Source: Heterotrichella gracilis
Taxonomy: Eukaryota > Sar > Xanthophyceae > Tribonematales > Xanthonemataceae
Direction: 5' to 3'
DNA length: 36,619 nt
NCBI GenBank assembly: GCA_032358255.1
Contig: JAULBX010027496.1
Location: 1-36,619 of the forward strand
The translations under genes were made by a program, and so were the position numbers. A model generated the notes under the pieces. It saw only the letters and a program-made list of their open reading frames with translations. It made no database searches and was not told the origin of the DNA. Positions 17,257-25,369 of the stretch are shown here, piece by piece. Position 1 is the first letter of the stretch; each line of letters opens with the position of its first letter.

Positions 17257-18036
17257 TCAAGAAATTTTATTTATGTAGTATTGAAAGAACCAATCTGGTA
17301 TTTTTTTTTGCGTAGGTATTTTCCAGTTTTTTGAACCTTGCATCATTTTAAAATTGGCAAATAAAAAAGGTTTTTTACCAGAATTATCCCAAAAAAAAGT
17401 CTGATAACTTAATTGTGAAGCTTCATACAAAAGGTCAAGTGAACGAAAATACCGACTTTCTATTTTGTCTTCTGGCACCGAATGGCCACCAAGTTTTACC
17501 CTAAGTTTAACACGTTCCTTATTTAATTCGGGTGAACTCGTGGACACAAAATATAAGTATACCTTATAACCTTTTTTGATAGCATCCTTCATGATTTGCA
17601 ACTTAGATGGATGAGAGAAAACAGTTTCAAATGAAAATTTTTGTTCGGCATTAACTAATTTTTTTCTCAAAAAGTCGGCAATGATCTGAGCCAGCTCTTC
17701 TGATTTTGCACTGTGAATGAGTCGCAGCTTTTGACCGTTTATTGCATAAGAAGAATTAAATTCTTTTTCTGTAAACGATTTATTAATTAGTCCTGAGTCC
17801 AAGGCGATTTTCTGAAACTCCTTTTTCGTTGTATTTACCTGATAAGATCTAAAACTGAATTTATGTGATTTGAGTTGAACTAAGATCTCATCCGCATTTA
17901 TATATATCCCGAAGTCTATTTTACCTGATTCAGTTTTATAAGATCTCACAGAATCAATGATGGTGCTTTTCCCGGAACCATTCGGTCCGGCAAAGATGCG
18001 CATACGCAAACTATTTTTTGATTTAATCGAGGACAA
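17257..18036 (-). CDS. Zeta-toxin-like P-loop ATPase/kinase (COG4185 type)
   Basis: A 259-residue protein with a Walker A motif GPNGSGKST (residues 17-25) close to the N-terminus, INADEI, and a distal arginine/glycine block (RVKLRVKLGGHSVP then RYFRSLDLL) typical of the zeta-toxin-like ATPases. Classical zeta toxins phosphorylate UDP-amino sugars; the substrate of this subgroup is not clear. The first ATG overlaps the upstream small gene by 14 bp; a second ATG at 18003 (MRIFAGPNG) would remove the overlap. Together the two genes look like a toxin-antitoxin pair, which is inferred from arrangement. Confidence 0.75.
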   Translation of the reverse strand: MSSIKSKNSLRMRIFAGPNGSGKSTIIDSVRSYKTESGKIDFGIYINADEILVQLKSHKFSFRSYQVNTTKKEFQKIALDSGLINKSFTEKEFNSSYAINGQKLRLIHSAKSEELAQIIADFLRKKLVNAEQKFSFETVFSHPSKLQIMKDAIKKGYKVYLYFVSTSSPELNKERVKLRVKLGGHSVPEDKIESRYFRSLDLLYEASQLSYQTFFWDNSGKKPFLFANFKMMQGSKNWKIPTQKKIPDWFFQYYINKIS

Positions 18037-18289
18037 GACGATTTGGGCGCTTCGTTTTTTTCAGTTTAGATATTTTTTCCTCTGTTCCATTGGCATATTC
18101 TTTAACGATCCACCCATTAGATTCTTTCACGGTATAACCAACCATTTCTATGGCTATTTCTGCCTTTTTTTTGGTACCCTTTGAAACGGCTCTTTCCAAT
18201 GCCTGTAAAGAAAAGTAACCAAGCCCTTTTTTAGGACCTTTTTTCTTGACTGCTTTTTTAATTGTTTTTTTAGCCGCGCGTTTTGCCAT
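18023..18289 (-). CDS. Small basic partner protein, possible antitoxin of the zeta-like gene
   Basis: An 88-residue protein with a histone-like lysine/alanine N-terminus (AKRAAKKTIKKAVKKKG, about residues 2-18) followed by a short acidic-basic globular part (ALERAVSKGTKKKAEIAIEMVGYTVKESNG). It overlaps the ATPase start, the usual antitoxin-first order. The basic tail suggests nucleic-acid binding and possible autoregulation. I recognise no named family. The start at the ATG at 18289 is preferred, because the alternative TTG lies within the promoter box. Confidence 0.6.
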   Translation of the reverse strand: MAKRAAKKTIKKAVKKKGPKKGLGYFSLQALERAVSKGTKKKAEIAIEMVGYTVKESNGWIVKEYANGTEEKISKLKKTKRPNRLVLD

Positions 18290-18292
18290 AAT

Positions 18293-18300
18293 CAAATTTA
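18293..18300 (-). promoter_or_regulatory. -7 box of the zeta-like pair, leaderless arrangement
   Basis: TAAATTTG on the minus strand, only 3 nt before the ATG at 18289. Transcription should start at or inside the start codon. Confidence 0.55.
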
Positions 18301-18338
18301 ATCAATTCTAAACAAATTTCATCACTGAATCTCTTAAA

Positions 18339-19583
18339 TTACTTAAACCAAAAAATAAAGGGAAAAGTAAAGGTCACCACCATGGTCCATAAACTATAAA
18401 TCGGTAAAAAATCCGCAATGGCTTTGTCTACCTGTTCAATGTGCTCGGCCGAGCGTAGGGTTTTAAATAATCTGAAACACACAATCACTAAATTGATCAG
18501 TATTAAAATATTTCCTCCCAACACCGCCATTCTATTTGGGGTAATGCCCCATTCAGCAATTCTGAATAGTATAGCCGATAAGGCAATGCCGTTCACAATA
18601 ACCGTCACCAGTGATAAAAGAAACAAAATAACCAGAGAAGTTTTGTGTGTTTCTGTTCTGGATGTTTCTGCCACCGAAAATAAAATGAGCGCCATCACCC
18701 CAATGAGTAAGCCGTTAAATATGATTAAAAAATCGCGGTCATTGTAAGGATCTTTTCCTGAACTAATAATGGCAATCAAATAAATGACCAGAGTCACCAA
18801 TACAATTGGACTAAATAATTTGGCGATCACCGGAGACACTTTTGTAACCAGTTGCGGATTTGTTTGCGTAAGATAGGTTCCTACCAGAGGTGCGGCTGCT
18901 AAACCAAACACCACCACGTACTTCGAATAAAAATCGGCAATGTCAATGCCAATGAGCGAAAACAAACCAATGGTCAAGCCGGTTAAGATCATCCCCGCAA
19001 TGAGAATAAGTGTACTCATCACTACCAGATCTCCGTTATAACGTAAAAAGTCAAGACGTTTTTCTGTCTTACTGCGCTCTTTCCCTACAAATGTAAAGCC
19101 CAGTATGGCCCACAAAAACAAAGGCAGATGAACAAAAGACAAAACGAGACTATGACTTTCAGAAAGATCGGGCAACCAATTAATATAATATAGGCAAATG
19201 AGAAAGACAGATAGAACGACAACAATGCTGCTCAGACTGCTTTTGTTTTTTCTGAGGAAATAAGCCGCTAAAAAAGGAAAGACAATAAAGCCAATGTTTC
19301 TCGAATAAAAAAATTCTTCCTGAATATGAAAGATCTGCGGTAATTTAGCCACGAAACCTGCCAGCAAAGAAGCTACGATCACAAAGATCAGATCACTGCT
19401 ACTGCCCCAGGAAATATCACTGCTTTCATAACTTAGCCGCTCGTGCCATACTTGGGCAACAGCCTGCTCAGAAATGTCAGGATAAATAGCAGTAAATTCT
19501 TTTTTAAATAAACGTTTATTGTCGCGGTACATTTTTTCCAAATGTCGGGCATCGTTGAGGTGTTCCAAAATTTCAGCTCTCAT
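18339..19583 (-). CDS. Polytopic membrane protein of unknown function
   Basis: A 414-residue protein. The cytoplasmic N-terminal helical region (about 1-60, with LFKKEFTAIYPDISEQAVAQVWHERL) is followed by about eleven hydrophobic segments to the end. It resembles the DUF4153-type multi-span proteins in layout, but I cannot confirm membership. No transport motif or catalytic residue is evident. It is monocistronic: the next minus-strand gene starts about 40 bp downstream with its own promoter box. Confidence 0.7.
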   Translation of the reverse strand: MRAEILEHLNDARHLEKMYRDNKRLFKKEFTAIYPDISEQAVAQVWHERLSYESSDISWGSSSDLIFVIVASLLAGFVAKLPQIFHIQEEFFYSRNIGFIVFPFLAAYFLRKNKSSLSSIVVVLSVFLICLYYINWLPDLSESHSLVLSFVHLPLFLWAILGFTFVGKERSKTEKRLDFLRYNGDLVVMSTLILIAGMILTGLTIGLFSLIGIDIADFYSKYVVVFGLAAAPLVGTYLTQTNPQLVTKVSPVIAKLFSPIVLVTLVIYLIAIISSGKDPYNDRDFLIIFNGLLIGVMALILFSVAETSRTETHKTSLVILFLLSLVTVIVNGIALSAILFRIAEWGITPNRMAVLGGNILILINLVIVCFRLFKTLRSAEHIEQVDKAIADFLPIYSLWTMVVTFTFPFIFWFK

Positions 19584-19718
19584 GTAAGGGAAGTGTTGCT
19601 AATTGAAAAATAAATTTGTTGTGTAATAAAGATAGAAATTAATTCACAGCTTCCTTTAAATGACCAATCATTTTAAAAATTGCTATAATCTATAGCCACT
19701 TATCGCAGCCCTTTCGAA

Positions 19719-19726
19719 TAACTTTG
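19719..19726 (+). promoter_or_regulatory. -7 box just before a GTG start
   Basis: TAACTTTG ends 4 nt before the GTG at 19731, another leaderless arrangement. Confidence 0.5.
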
Positions 19727-19730
19727 TTAA

Positions 19731-20030
19731 GTGGAACGATTAGAATTTTTAGTGTCGGAAGTAGAAAAAGTGCCTTATACCGCCAGTCGGGTTTGTTTAG
19801 CTGAGCTCAATGAAAAACTCAACGAGCTTATTTATTTTCTCGAAGCCGGTGGTCCGGAGACAGATAAAGCCCTGCTGCACATACAAGCCTGTTGTTGGAT
19901 GTTGCAGGAAGGACGGCACACAAAAACAGAAGAACAACAATTTTTAACCTTTCATTATATCAAAGATAAAACACAACGCGCTTGTCAAAGCCTTCTTCAC
20001 AGTAAACAAGGAAGAAGAAGCGCGGCCTAA
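19731..20030 (+). CDS. Small helical protein upstream of the CoiA-like gene
   Basis: A 99-residue, probably all-helical cytosolic protein beginning with GTG (ERLEFLVSEVEKVP). No family recognised. It ends 4 bp before the CoiA-like gene, so the two are very likely co-transcribed. The GTG is chosen because a -7 box lies 4 nt upstream; an in-frame GTG at 19752 is an alternative start. Confidence 0.6.
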   Translation: MERLEFLVSEVEKVPYTASRVCLAELNEKLNELIYFLEAGGPETDKALLHIQACCWMLQEGRHTKTEEQQFLTFHYIKDKTQRACQSLLHSKQGRRSAA

Positions 20031-20034
20031 CCAC

Positions 20035-20892
20035 ATGGAATTTGCCTTACATCAAGGTTTAAAAACAATGGCACAGCCCGGCTTAAGTGGATTTTGTCCG
20101 CATTGCCATGCCCCGGTAATGGCAAAATGTGGTTCTAAAAAGATCTGGCATTGGGCGCATGTGGCTGTGGAGAGCTGTGATCCCTGGTTTGAGCCGGAGA
20201 CACAATGGCATCGCGACTGGAAAAATGTTTTCGGAAAAAACCATTCAGAGATCAGAGTGGAGAAGGAGAACAAATACCACATTGCCGATGTCATCAATGA
20301 AGCGGGCATTATTTTTGAATTTCAGAATTCACCTATTTCTGCCGATACCATTAAAGCGAGAGAAGCCTTTTACGGCGAACGCATGATCTGGGTAATTAAT
20401 GGCAGTGCATTCAAAAACAATTTTCACCTGCGCGATCTGGAATTCATTGATCATTGGCAGCTGAAAGTGATGGATGAATTTGAAGTCCTGAAGCATTATA
20501 AAACCTATGAGAGCTCACTGTTGATAGAAGATTGGAAAGTGAAAAAAGAAGCAGTGAAAGATTATTTAAGGCAGAACAATTTTAACCATGTGAGTGAAGC
20601 CGGTGTTTATTATTTAGCACTCAATAATGGTAGAAACAAAGATCTCCTTGCCGAGAAACTCTATGCAGAAATAAAAGAACTTTACGAACAACAAAACACC
20701 AACATCGATTTTGTGAAAGGAGAATTTGAATGGGAACATGCGCGGGCTTCCTGGCAAGAAAGCAAACGTCCCGTTTTTATTGATTTTGGAGAAAATTTTT
20801 TGTACCATGTCAGCACTCAAGCAGGACGCAGGTATGGACGCGGCGTAAAAGTGAACAAACAACGCTTTTTAGAGAAGTACGCGAAATTCTAA
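20035..20892 (+). CDS. CoiA-like nuclease-domain protein
   Basis: A 285-residue protein. An N-terminal zinc-finger-like segment (CPHCHAPVMAKCG) precedes HWAH and a restriction-endonuclease-like core with EIRVEKENKYHIADV and IIFEFQNSPIS, matching the E...D...ExQ pattern of the CoiA family. CoiA proteins are linked to processing of incoming DNA in competent bacteria; homologues elsewhere are uncharacterised nucleases. It is the second gene of a two-gene unit. No com genes are nearby, so a competence role is only inferred from family. Confidence 0.75.
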   Translation: MEFALHQGLKTMAQPGLSGFCPHCHAPVMAKCGSKKIWHWAHVAVESCDPWFEPETQWHRDWKNVFGKNHSEIRVEKENKYHIADVINEAGIIFEFQNSPISADTIKAREAFYGERMIWVINGSAFKNNFHLRDLEFIDHWQLKVMDEFEVLKHYKTYESSLLIEDWKVKKEAVKDYLRQNNFNHVSEAGVYYLALNNGRNKDLLAEKLYAEIKELYEQQNTNIDFVKGEFEWEHARASWQESKRPVFIDFGENFLYHVSTQAGRRYGRGVKVNKQRFLEKYAKF

Positions 20893-21150
20893 AAGAAGAA
20901 TGATTATAGCGTGCCACCATGAAGCAGAAAGGCCCGTGCATACGTGATCAGCCTTTCGCTTCATGGGGTCGGGCCCTTCGCTTTAGCCGGCTTACAACTA
21001 TTAAGAAGCGCAAAGAACTAGCAGCTGCGGGGTCTTTTGGTTAAGACCAAAAGCCTCCGCCCTGCTGCGCTTCTAAACATTTGTTGCGCCGGGCTGCCGC
21101 TTCGGTCCCTCACGCGGGTTTATCTTCAATAAAAATTCGGTGATTATGAA
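20893..21150. repeat. GC-rich cluster of strong hairpins between genes
   Basis: No gene is seen. The stretch is clearly richer in G and C than its neighbours and holds nested inverted repeats. One is CCATGAAGC...GCTTCATGG with arms of about 16 bp (20917-20933 / 20951-20966). A second compound hairpin spans roughly 21003-21077, with outer GAAGCGCA / TGCGCTTC and inner CTTTTGGT / ACCAAAAG arms. Possible roles are terminator, structured RNA or a repeat family. Confidence 0.55.
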
Positions 21151-21191
21151 ATTAATTTTTAGAAGAAATAAGTTCTTCAGGAGAATAGTTT

Positions 21192-21865
21192 TTATTTCAG
21201 CTTCATTAATTGACGATTGTTCACTAATATATTCATTTGTGAAATGGCAATCCCATTTAATTGAACCACTCGTTCAGACGAACTTATTTTTTGTTGGATC
21301 AAGACCGAGTTGATACTTTCTAAATTCGATAAAACAACTAATTGCTCAAGTCTGGCACTATCCCGAATATTTCCAATGGCAGCGGGATTCTTCTCACGCC
21401 ATTCTTTCGCGGTACAGCCAAATAAAGCCACATTTAAAATATCAGCCTCTTCAGCGTAAATTCTATTAATTTGTAATTTGTTTAGTTCAGGTGGTATCAA
21501 ATTTTCTTTTATAGCGTCTGTATGAATGTGGTAATTTACTTTTGCTAAAGTTCGTTGAAATTTCCATTCGAGTTTGTCTTGCCGGCTTTCGTTTTCTTTA
21601 AGACGCTGAAATTCTTTAATGAGGTAAAGTTTAAATTCAGGACTTACCCAGGAAGCAAATTCGAAGGCAATGTCTTTGTGTGCCAGAGTGCCTCCATTAT
21701 TTCCTTGTCTTGATATTAAACCGATGGCATTTGTTCCTTGAATCCATTTAGATGGAGATAAAGTAAATGCATTGCTTCCAGACTCGAACTTAAAGGAGTC
21801 GAATTCGACCCCTTTGAAATTCGGATTATTTAATTGTTTCCATAAGCCTAAAAATTCAAGTGTGG
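21192..21865 (-). pseudogene. KilA-N domain gene, 5' end removed at repeat element A
   Basis: On the minus strand the frame is open from 21865 to the stop at 21192. It encodes a KilA-N-type protein: LEFLGLWKQLNNPNF, SPSKWIQGTNAIG, RQGNNGGTLAHKDIAFEFA, WVSPEFKLYLIKEFQ, then the C-terminal region PPELNKLQINRIYAEEADI to NNRQLMKLK. KilA-N is a DNA-binding domain common in phages and mobile DNA. The N-terminal start and about 40-50 residues are missing: upstream of 21865 the sequence becomes repeat element A, with a stop 9 codons in. No ATG precedes the domain. A TTG at 21500 would give only a 102-aa C-terminal piece. Confidence 0.75.
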
Positions 21866-22029
21866 CCGCTCCGCAGGATTTTTAATCCTGCGGAATAAAA
21901 CAATCTTATGGATTTTTAATCCAATCATATAAACCTTTTCTAAATGAAAAAAGGGATTTCAAATCCCTTAACTCAATGGTCTTGGCAAAGAATTATAATC
22001 CGCGTCTTATTGAAAGCTGCGCAGCCGCG
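21866..22029 (+). repeat. Multi-hairpin element, copy A
   Basis: Starts CCGCTCCGCAGGATT and ends GCGCAGCCGCG. Hairpin 1 CCGCAGGATT-TTT-AATCCTGCGG, hairpin 2 TGGATT-TTT-AATCCA, and hairpin 3 AAGGGATT-TCA-AATCCCTT are intact. Hairpin 4 is degenerate. It interrupts the KilA-N gene. Confidence 0.85.
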
Positions 22030-22048
22030 CTCCAAACAATCGTTTTTG

Positions 22049-22105
22049 ATTATTTACAAAAAATGTAAATTATTTACAAAAAATGTAAATAAATGAGTAT
22101 CTTTA
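22049..22105 (+). promoter_or_regulatory. Tandem operator repeats and -7 box of the GNAT/HTH pair
   Basis: Two exact, adjacent 20-bp copies of ATTATTTACAAAAAATGTAA (22049-22068, 22069-22088) each contain the inverted repeat TTTACA-N5-TGTAAA. TATCTTTA (22098-22105) follows and ends 3 nt before the ATG at 22109. The palindromes sit where a dimeric HTH repressor would bind, and the downstream HTH protein is the natural candidate. Confidence 0.65.
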
Positions 22106-22108
22106 AGT

Positions 22109-22576
22109 ATGCGAATTACCCATGTTAAAACAGGTAAAAACCATGAAATAGTGATTGAAAGGGTGAAGGGCGTCGATTATAAAACGATGACCAAGGCCAG
22201 GTACTTTTTTAATTGGAAAACAGAAAAGAAAAACTGGGTCTATAAATTGAGATTGAACAATGAAGAGGATATACTTGGACTCATGTCATTAGTTAACCTG
22301 GAAGAGGAGAAGCGTTTCGAAATTAAATTAATAGCAGTATCAAAAGAGAACCGGGGAAAACACAGAGTATACGATGGGATCATTGGAAACCTGATAGCCT
22401 TTGCTTGCAGAGAAGTGATACGCTTATATCATTTTGAGGGAGCTGTTTCTTTAGTCCCTAAAACAAAACTTAAAGCACATTACCAAAAAAAGTATGGCAT
22501 GTTGGATGCTGGCTGGCATTTACTTTTACAAGGAAGGGCATTAACAAAACTCATACATAAATACGGATCATTATGA
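22109..22576 (+). CDS. GNAT-fold-like protein, putative toxin of a two-gene module
   Basis: A 155-residue protein with an N-acetyltransferase-like pattern: FNWK (34-37), VYKLRL, NRGKHRVYDG (81-90) leading into GNLIAFAC (93-100), which resembles an acetyl-CoA-binding turn and helix, then HY (124-125) and a C-terminal LIHKYG. It is clearly homologous to the protein at 29858-30388, sharing these same blocks. Its stop overlaps the start of an HTH gene (ATGA), the normal coupling in toxin-antitoxin pairs. The substrate is unknown; the toxin role is inferred from context. Confidence 0.65.
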   Translation: MRITHVKTGKNHEIVIERVKGVDYKTMTKARYFFNWKTEKKNWVYKLRLNNEEDILGLMSLVNLEEEKRFEIKLIAVSKENRGKHRVYDGIIGNLIAFACREVIRLYHFEGAVSLVPKTKLKAHYQKKYGMLDAGWHLLLQGRALTKLIHKYGSL

Positions 22577-23076
22577 AAAACTTAGAAAAAAAATACAGCG
22601 CATCTGAACTCGTTGAAGCTTTTGTATTCAGATCAACATTAACAGCCAAACAACAAGTAGAAGCTGCCAAACAACTGAAGCTAGCGCGAGCTAAGATCAA
22701 TAAACAAACAACTGAAGAAGAAAAACTGCAGTGTGCCATCCTGCAGTTACGTTTTCAGATAGAAGACTATATAAAATCGAATACCTATAATAAGGCCCTC
22801 TCTTTTGGTTATTTTTTACGTCAATACATTAAGTTACGCTATAAAACCAATAAAAAGTTTGCAAAGGATCTTAGACTCGAGGAGACCGAACTAAGTTTGA
22901 TTTTAAATAATCACCGTGCGCCCAGTGAAAAAGTATTGGTGCGTATTGAAATTCAATCCACCATACCGGCTCTGTATTGGTATAAACTAGTAGAAAAACA
23001 AAAAGAGTATGAGCTGGAAACCGATTTTGTGCTTCGGGAAAGAGAAAGTAAGTATGTTAAGAACCGGTTGAAATAA
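22573..23076 (+). CDS. HTH protein, putative antitoxin/autorepressor
   Basis: A 167-residue protein. The N-terminal helical region (YSASELVEAFVFRSTLT, about 8-24, and a coiled segment to about 70) likely binds the partner. A C-terminal XRE/HigA-like helix-turn-helix lies about 92-128 (FAKDLRLEETELSLILNNH), followed by a tail with PALYWYKLVEKQ. I recall related proteins being common in Bacteroidota, but give no family name. Coupled by ATGA to the GNAT-like gene. The tandem operators upstream of the pair fit autoregulation by this protein. Confidence 0.65.
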   Translation: MKNLEKKYSASELVEAFVFRSTLTAKQQVEAAKQLKLARAKINKQTTEEEKLQCAILQLRFQIEDYIKSNTYNKALSFGYFLRQYIKLRYKTNKKFAKDLRLEETELSLILNNHRAPSEKVLVRIEIQSTIPALYWYKLVEKQKEYELETDFVLRERESKYVKNRLK

Positions 23077-23085
23077 AGCGCACAA

Positions 23086-23282
23086 CGCTCCGCAAGTTCT
23101 GTTCCAAAGGTTCCGATCACTATCGGAATTAATCCCGCTCCGCAGGATTTGTAATCCTGCGGAATAAGCAATCTTATGGATTTTTAATCCAATCATATAA
23201 ACCTTTTCTAAATGAAAAAAGGGATTTCAAATCCCTTGACTCAAGCCTATGGCGCAGGATTACAAATCCTGCGCAGCGGCGG
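23086..23282 (+). repeat. Multi-hairpin element, copy B with duplicated head
   Basis: A partial head CGCTCCGCAAGTTC plus the mini-palindrome TTCCGAT-CAC-TATCGGAA (about 23111-23128) precedes a full unit from 23135. All four hairpins are strong, and hairpin 4 is the simple form CGCAGGATT-ACA-AATCCTGCG. It begins 10 bp after the HTH gene stop. Confidence 0.85.
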
Positions 23283-23295
23283 TTCCATTCACTAT

Positions 23296-23495
23296 CCGCT
23301 CCTCAGTTTCCGATCACTAATGGAATTAATCCTGCGGAATAATCCAATCTCTATGGATTTTTAATTTATTCGTATAAACCTATACTAAAAACAAATAAGG
23401 ATTACAAATCCCTTGACTCAATAGTCTTGGCACAGGATTACATTGCTATGGCTATCGGAACCGGCGCAGCGGTTAGCTATCGGAACCTGCGCAGG
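23296..23495 (+). repeat. Multi-hairpin element, copy C, tandem to B
   Basis: Immediately follows copy B. The head is rearranged (CCGCTCCTCAG then TTCCGATCACTAATGGAA) but the right half is normal. The tail carries a duplicated CTATCGGAACC-GCGCAGC unit. No gene lies in 23077-23510. Confidence 0.8.
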
Positions 23496-23510
23496 GGGGC
23501 TAATCCTTCA

Positions 23511-24146
23511 TTAATTTTTCTTTATGTGTTTGCCTCTTGTTCCATTTAATCTTTCTTTATAATCCTGCCTTTGCTCCAACGGAATAAAATTAGGACTTGC
23601 AGTAATGCTTGTGTCAATCGTTAATTGAATTTTCATTTCTTGGCGAATACTATCATAAATAATTGGAAGAAAATAAATTTCTTCCTCGAAATTTTTCTTA
23701 GCAAATTTTTGAAGTAATTCACATTGAAAAGGATCTGTTGCGACTCCAATACATTGAAATCCTGCTTTTTTAGCCAATTGATAACCATAAAATAAATTTT
23801 CCGTGCTATGTTCTGCCAGTGTATCGGTATAAATATTTTCAGACTTAATACCTAATTGCGATGCAAATAAGGCCATGGATGGACCTTCCTTCCATTTAGT
23901 ATAAACAGCATTCCCCGAATAAATAATATTTTTTGTGATCCCTTTTCTATAGAGAAAACTTGACCAAATGATTCTCGCTTTTAGAAGTGTGTCCCATTGA
24001 CCTTTGTGTAACGGTAAGCCGGGTACAACAATAACGTCTAAAGGTTTTATCTGTTCAATGTTTTTATACTGTTTGTTTTGTCTGCTCCCTAAAAACATGC
24101 AGGAGGGCCAGCATAGAATACAAAGGATTGTAAATAAAATTCTCAT
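23511..24146 (-). CDS. YdcF/SanA-like DUF218 protein
   Basis: A 211-residue protein with an N-terminal hydrophobic segment (ILFTILCILCWPSC, possibly a lipobox-like cysteine) and a DUF218 domain: DVIVVPG, R-I-x3-LYRKG, IIYSG, then DTLAEHSTENLFYG. DUF218 proteins such as YdcF and SanA are linked to envelope barrier function and may bind nucleotide. The segment GYQLAKKAGFQCIGVATDPFQ is also typical. Its start overlaps the stop of the upstream lipoprotein gene (ATGA), so the two are co-translated. Confidence 0.75.
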   Translation of the reverse strand: MRILFTILCILCWPSCMFLGSRQNKQYKNIEQIKPLDVIVVPGLPLHKGQWDTLLKARIIWSSFLYRKGITKNIIYSGNAVYTKWKEGPSMALFASQLGIKSENIYTDTLAEHSTENLFYGYQLAKKAGFQCIGVATDPFQCELLQKFAKKNFEEEIYFLPIIYDSIRQEMKIQLTIDTSITASPNFIPLEQRQDYKERLNGTRGKHIKKN

Positions 24147-24952
24147 AGCGGAGAAGTTTTTTTCTTTTTAAATATAAATGTATACTGAAATCCTAAACTA
24201 AAAATGAAAACAGGACTAAATTGTGTATTTCGGATATCAATCGCGGTGGAATAGGGGATCATAAACTGAACTTGCAAAATAGCCGAAACATTTTTAATAC
24301 CTACTTTATTTGTTAAACAGGGTTCCAAGAGGAATAAATTCTTGTTGTAGAACTCCTTATTTACAACATAGACGGGGCTGTTCATCACGAGTGTGCTGTC
24401 CGCATTCAGTTCTTTATAAATGTATTTTTCGAAAACGATATGAGAAAATCGACAATTGATGGAGAACGAATAGTTTATTTTATAAATCTCCATTTTTCCA
24501 AAATAGCCAAAGGAAACTTGAGTAAAATATTTGTTGTACGACGACTCCGTCACATAATTAGATTTGTCGTCATTAAAAGCATTGAACCACACACTGTTTT
24601 GTTTCAAACTATTTCTGCTTGTATTCGCGCCAAATAAAAGCTCATACCTCCATTTGGCATTATCTTTAGAATAATCGTATACTCCAACCAAACCTTCATA
24701 TACTTGCAATCCTTTTCCTAGATTCACATTTGCCCCTATCGAAAAATGATTTATGGGATTTGTTCCAATTAATACTTCGGCATGGTTTGACCCAACAAAG
24801 GCTTTTGCCTGAACTTGCTTTTTTTCATTAAACAAATGTTCGTTACCAATAGTTGGAATGTAAACAGAGCGAATAGCACAACCTGAGAATAAGAGTAAAC
24901 ACAAAAACAGAGAATAGTGTAGCGGAAAAAATGGGGAGATCCGGCCTGTCAT
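24143..24952 (-). CDS. Lipoprotein with beta-rich body, unknown function
   Basis: A 269-residue protein with a lipoprotein signal (LFLCLLLFSGC), then alternating short strands with many aromatic residues and a final aromatic strand (SLGFQYTFIFKKKK), suggestive of an outer-membrane-associated beta structure. No family recognised. The start is the ATG at 24952; the longer frame starts at a TTG that is part of the -7 box TACATTTG (24966-24959), 6 nt upstream. It forms an operon with the DUF218 gene. Confidence 0.65.
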   Translation of the reverse strand: MTGRISPFFPLHYSLFLCLLLFSGCAIRSVYIPTIGNEHLFNEKKQVQAKAFVGSNHAEVLIGTNPINHFSIGANVNLGKGLQVYEGLVGVYDYSKDNAKWRYELLFGANTSRNSLKQNSVWFNAFNDDKSNYVTESSYNKYFTQVSFGYFGKMEIYKINYSFSINCRFSHIVFEKYIYKELNADSTLVMNSPVYVVNKEFYNKNLFLLEPCLTNKVGIKNVSAILQVQFMIPYSTAIDIRNTQFSPVFIFSLGFQYTFIFKKKKTSPL

Positions 24953-24988
24953 ATGTTTCAAATGTAGCTTTTCTCAGTTGATCTTCAA

Positions 24989-25055
24989 AACCGCAGGAAT
25001 TTGTGTATTTCTACTCCGTAGGCTCTGATGACTATCGGAACCTGAGAAGTGGCAA
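24989..25055 (+). repeat. Decayed remnant of the multi-hairpin element
   Basis: CCGCAGGAATTTGTGTA followed by CTCCGTAGG and GATGACTATCGGAACCTGAGAAGTGG resembles the head and hairpin-4 tail of the element with the middle missing and several substitutions. Confidence 0.5.
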
Positions 25056-25068
25056 TTTACGCAGCAAT

Positions 25069-25281
25069 TCAACTAAGCTTTATCGAATTCATAGCTTCTA
25101 TAAGGCCATCCGTAAATGGACTTCTATCGGAGATCGTTTTTTTCTTTTGGAGATTGAACTTTACCTTCAATTCATTTAATGCTTGCGAAAATTCTTCTTT
25201 GCTAATGTCCTGCCGTTCCGGGTGATCATCATCCCGAATGAGTAAGGGATCTTTGTTGAGGATTTTTTCTAATATTCCCAT
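25069..25281 (-). CDS. Small acidic/basic hypothetical protein
   Basis: A 70-residue protein (MGILEKILNKDPLLIRDDD...) predicted soluble and mostly helical, with a central ISKEEFSQALNELKVKF helix. No family recognised. The ATG at 25281 is chosen because the longer frame begins at 25332 within the likely promoter (TTG, 20-nt spacer, TACCTTAA). It stands alone on the minus strand, divergent from the beta-helix gene. Confidence 0.5.
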   Translation of the reverse strand: MGILEKILNKDPLLIRDDDHPERQDISKEEFSQALNELKVKFNLQKKKTISDRSPFTDGLIEAMNSIKLS

Positions 25282-25343
25282 ATGCTTAAGGTACGCATTT
25301 TTTATGGATTTTGCAAGTGCATAAATGAACACAGAATTTTTGC

Positions 25344-25351
25344 TATCTTTA
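25344..25351 (+). promoter_or_regulatory. -7 box of the beta-helix T9SS gene
   Basis: TATCTTTA lies 18 nt upstream of the ATG at 25370. Confidence 0.45.
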
Positions 25352-25369
25352 ATATAAATTTATAATCCC

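Noticed and set aside
20893..21150. tRNA or rRNA genes in the GC-rich stretch
   Set aside because: The hairpins do not form a cloverleaf and no T-loop or anticodon arm pattern is visible.
21192..21500. A complete 102-aa gene starting at TTG 21500
   Set aside because: The frame is open much further upstream and encodes a KilA-N domain, so this is the C-terminus of a truncated gene.
22551..23196. Minus-strand ORFs over the HTH gene and element B
   Set aside because: Antisense to the HTH gene or made of element sequence.
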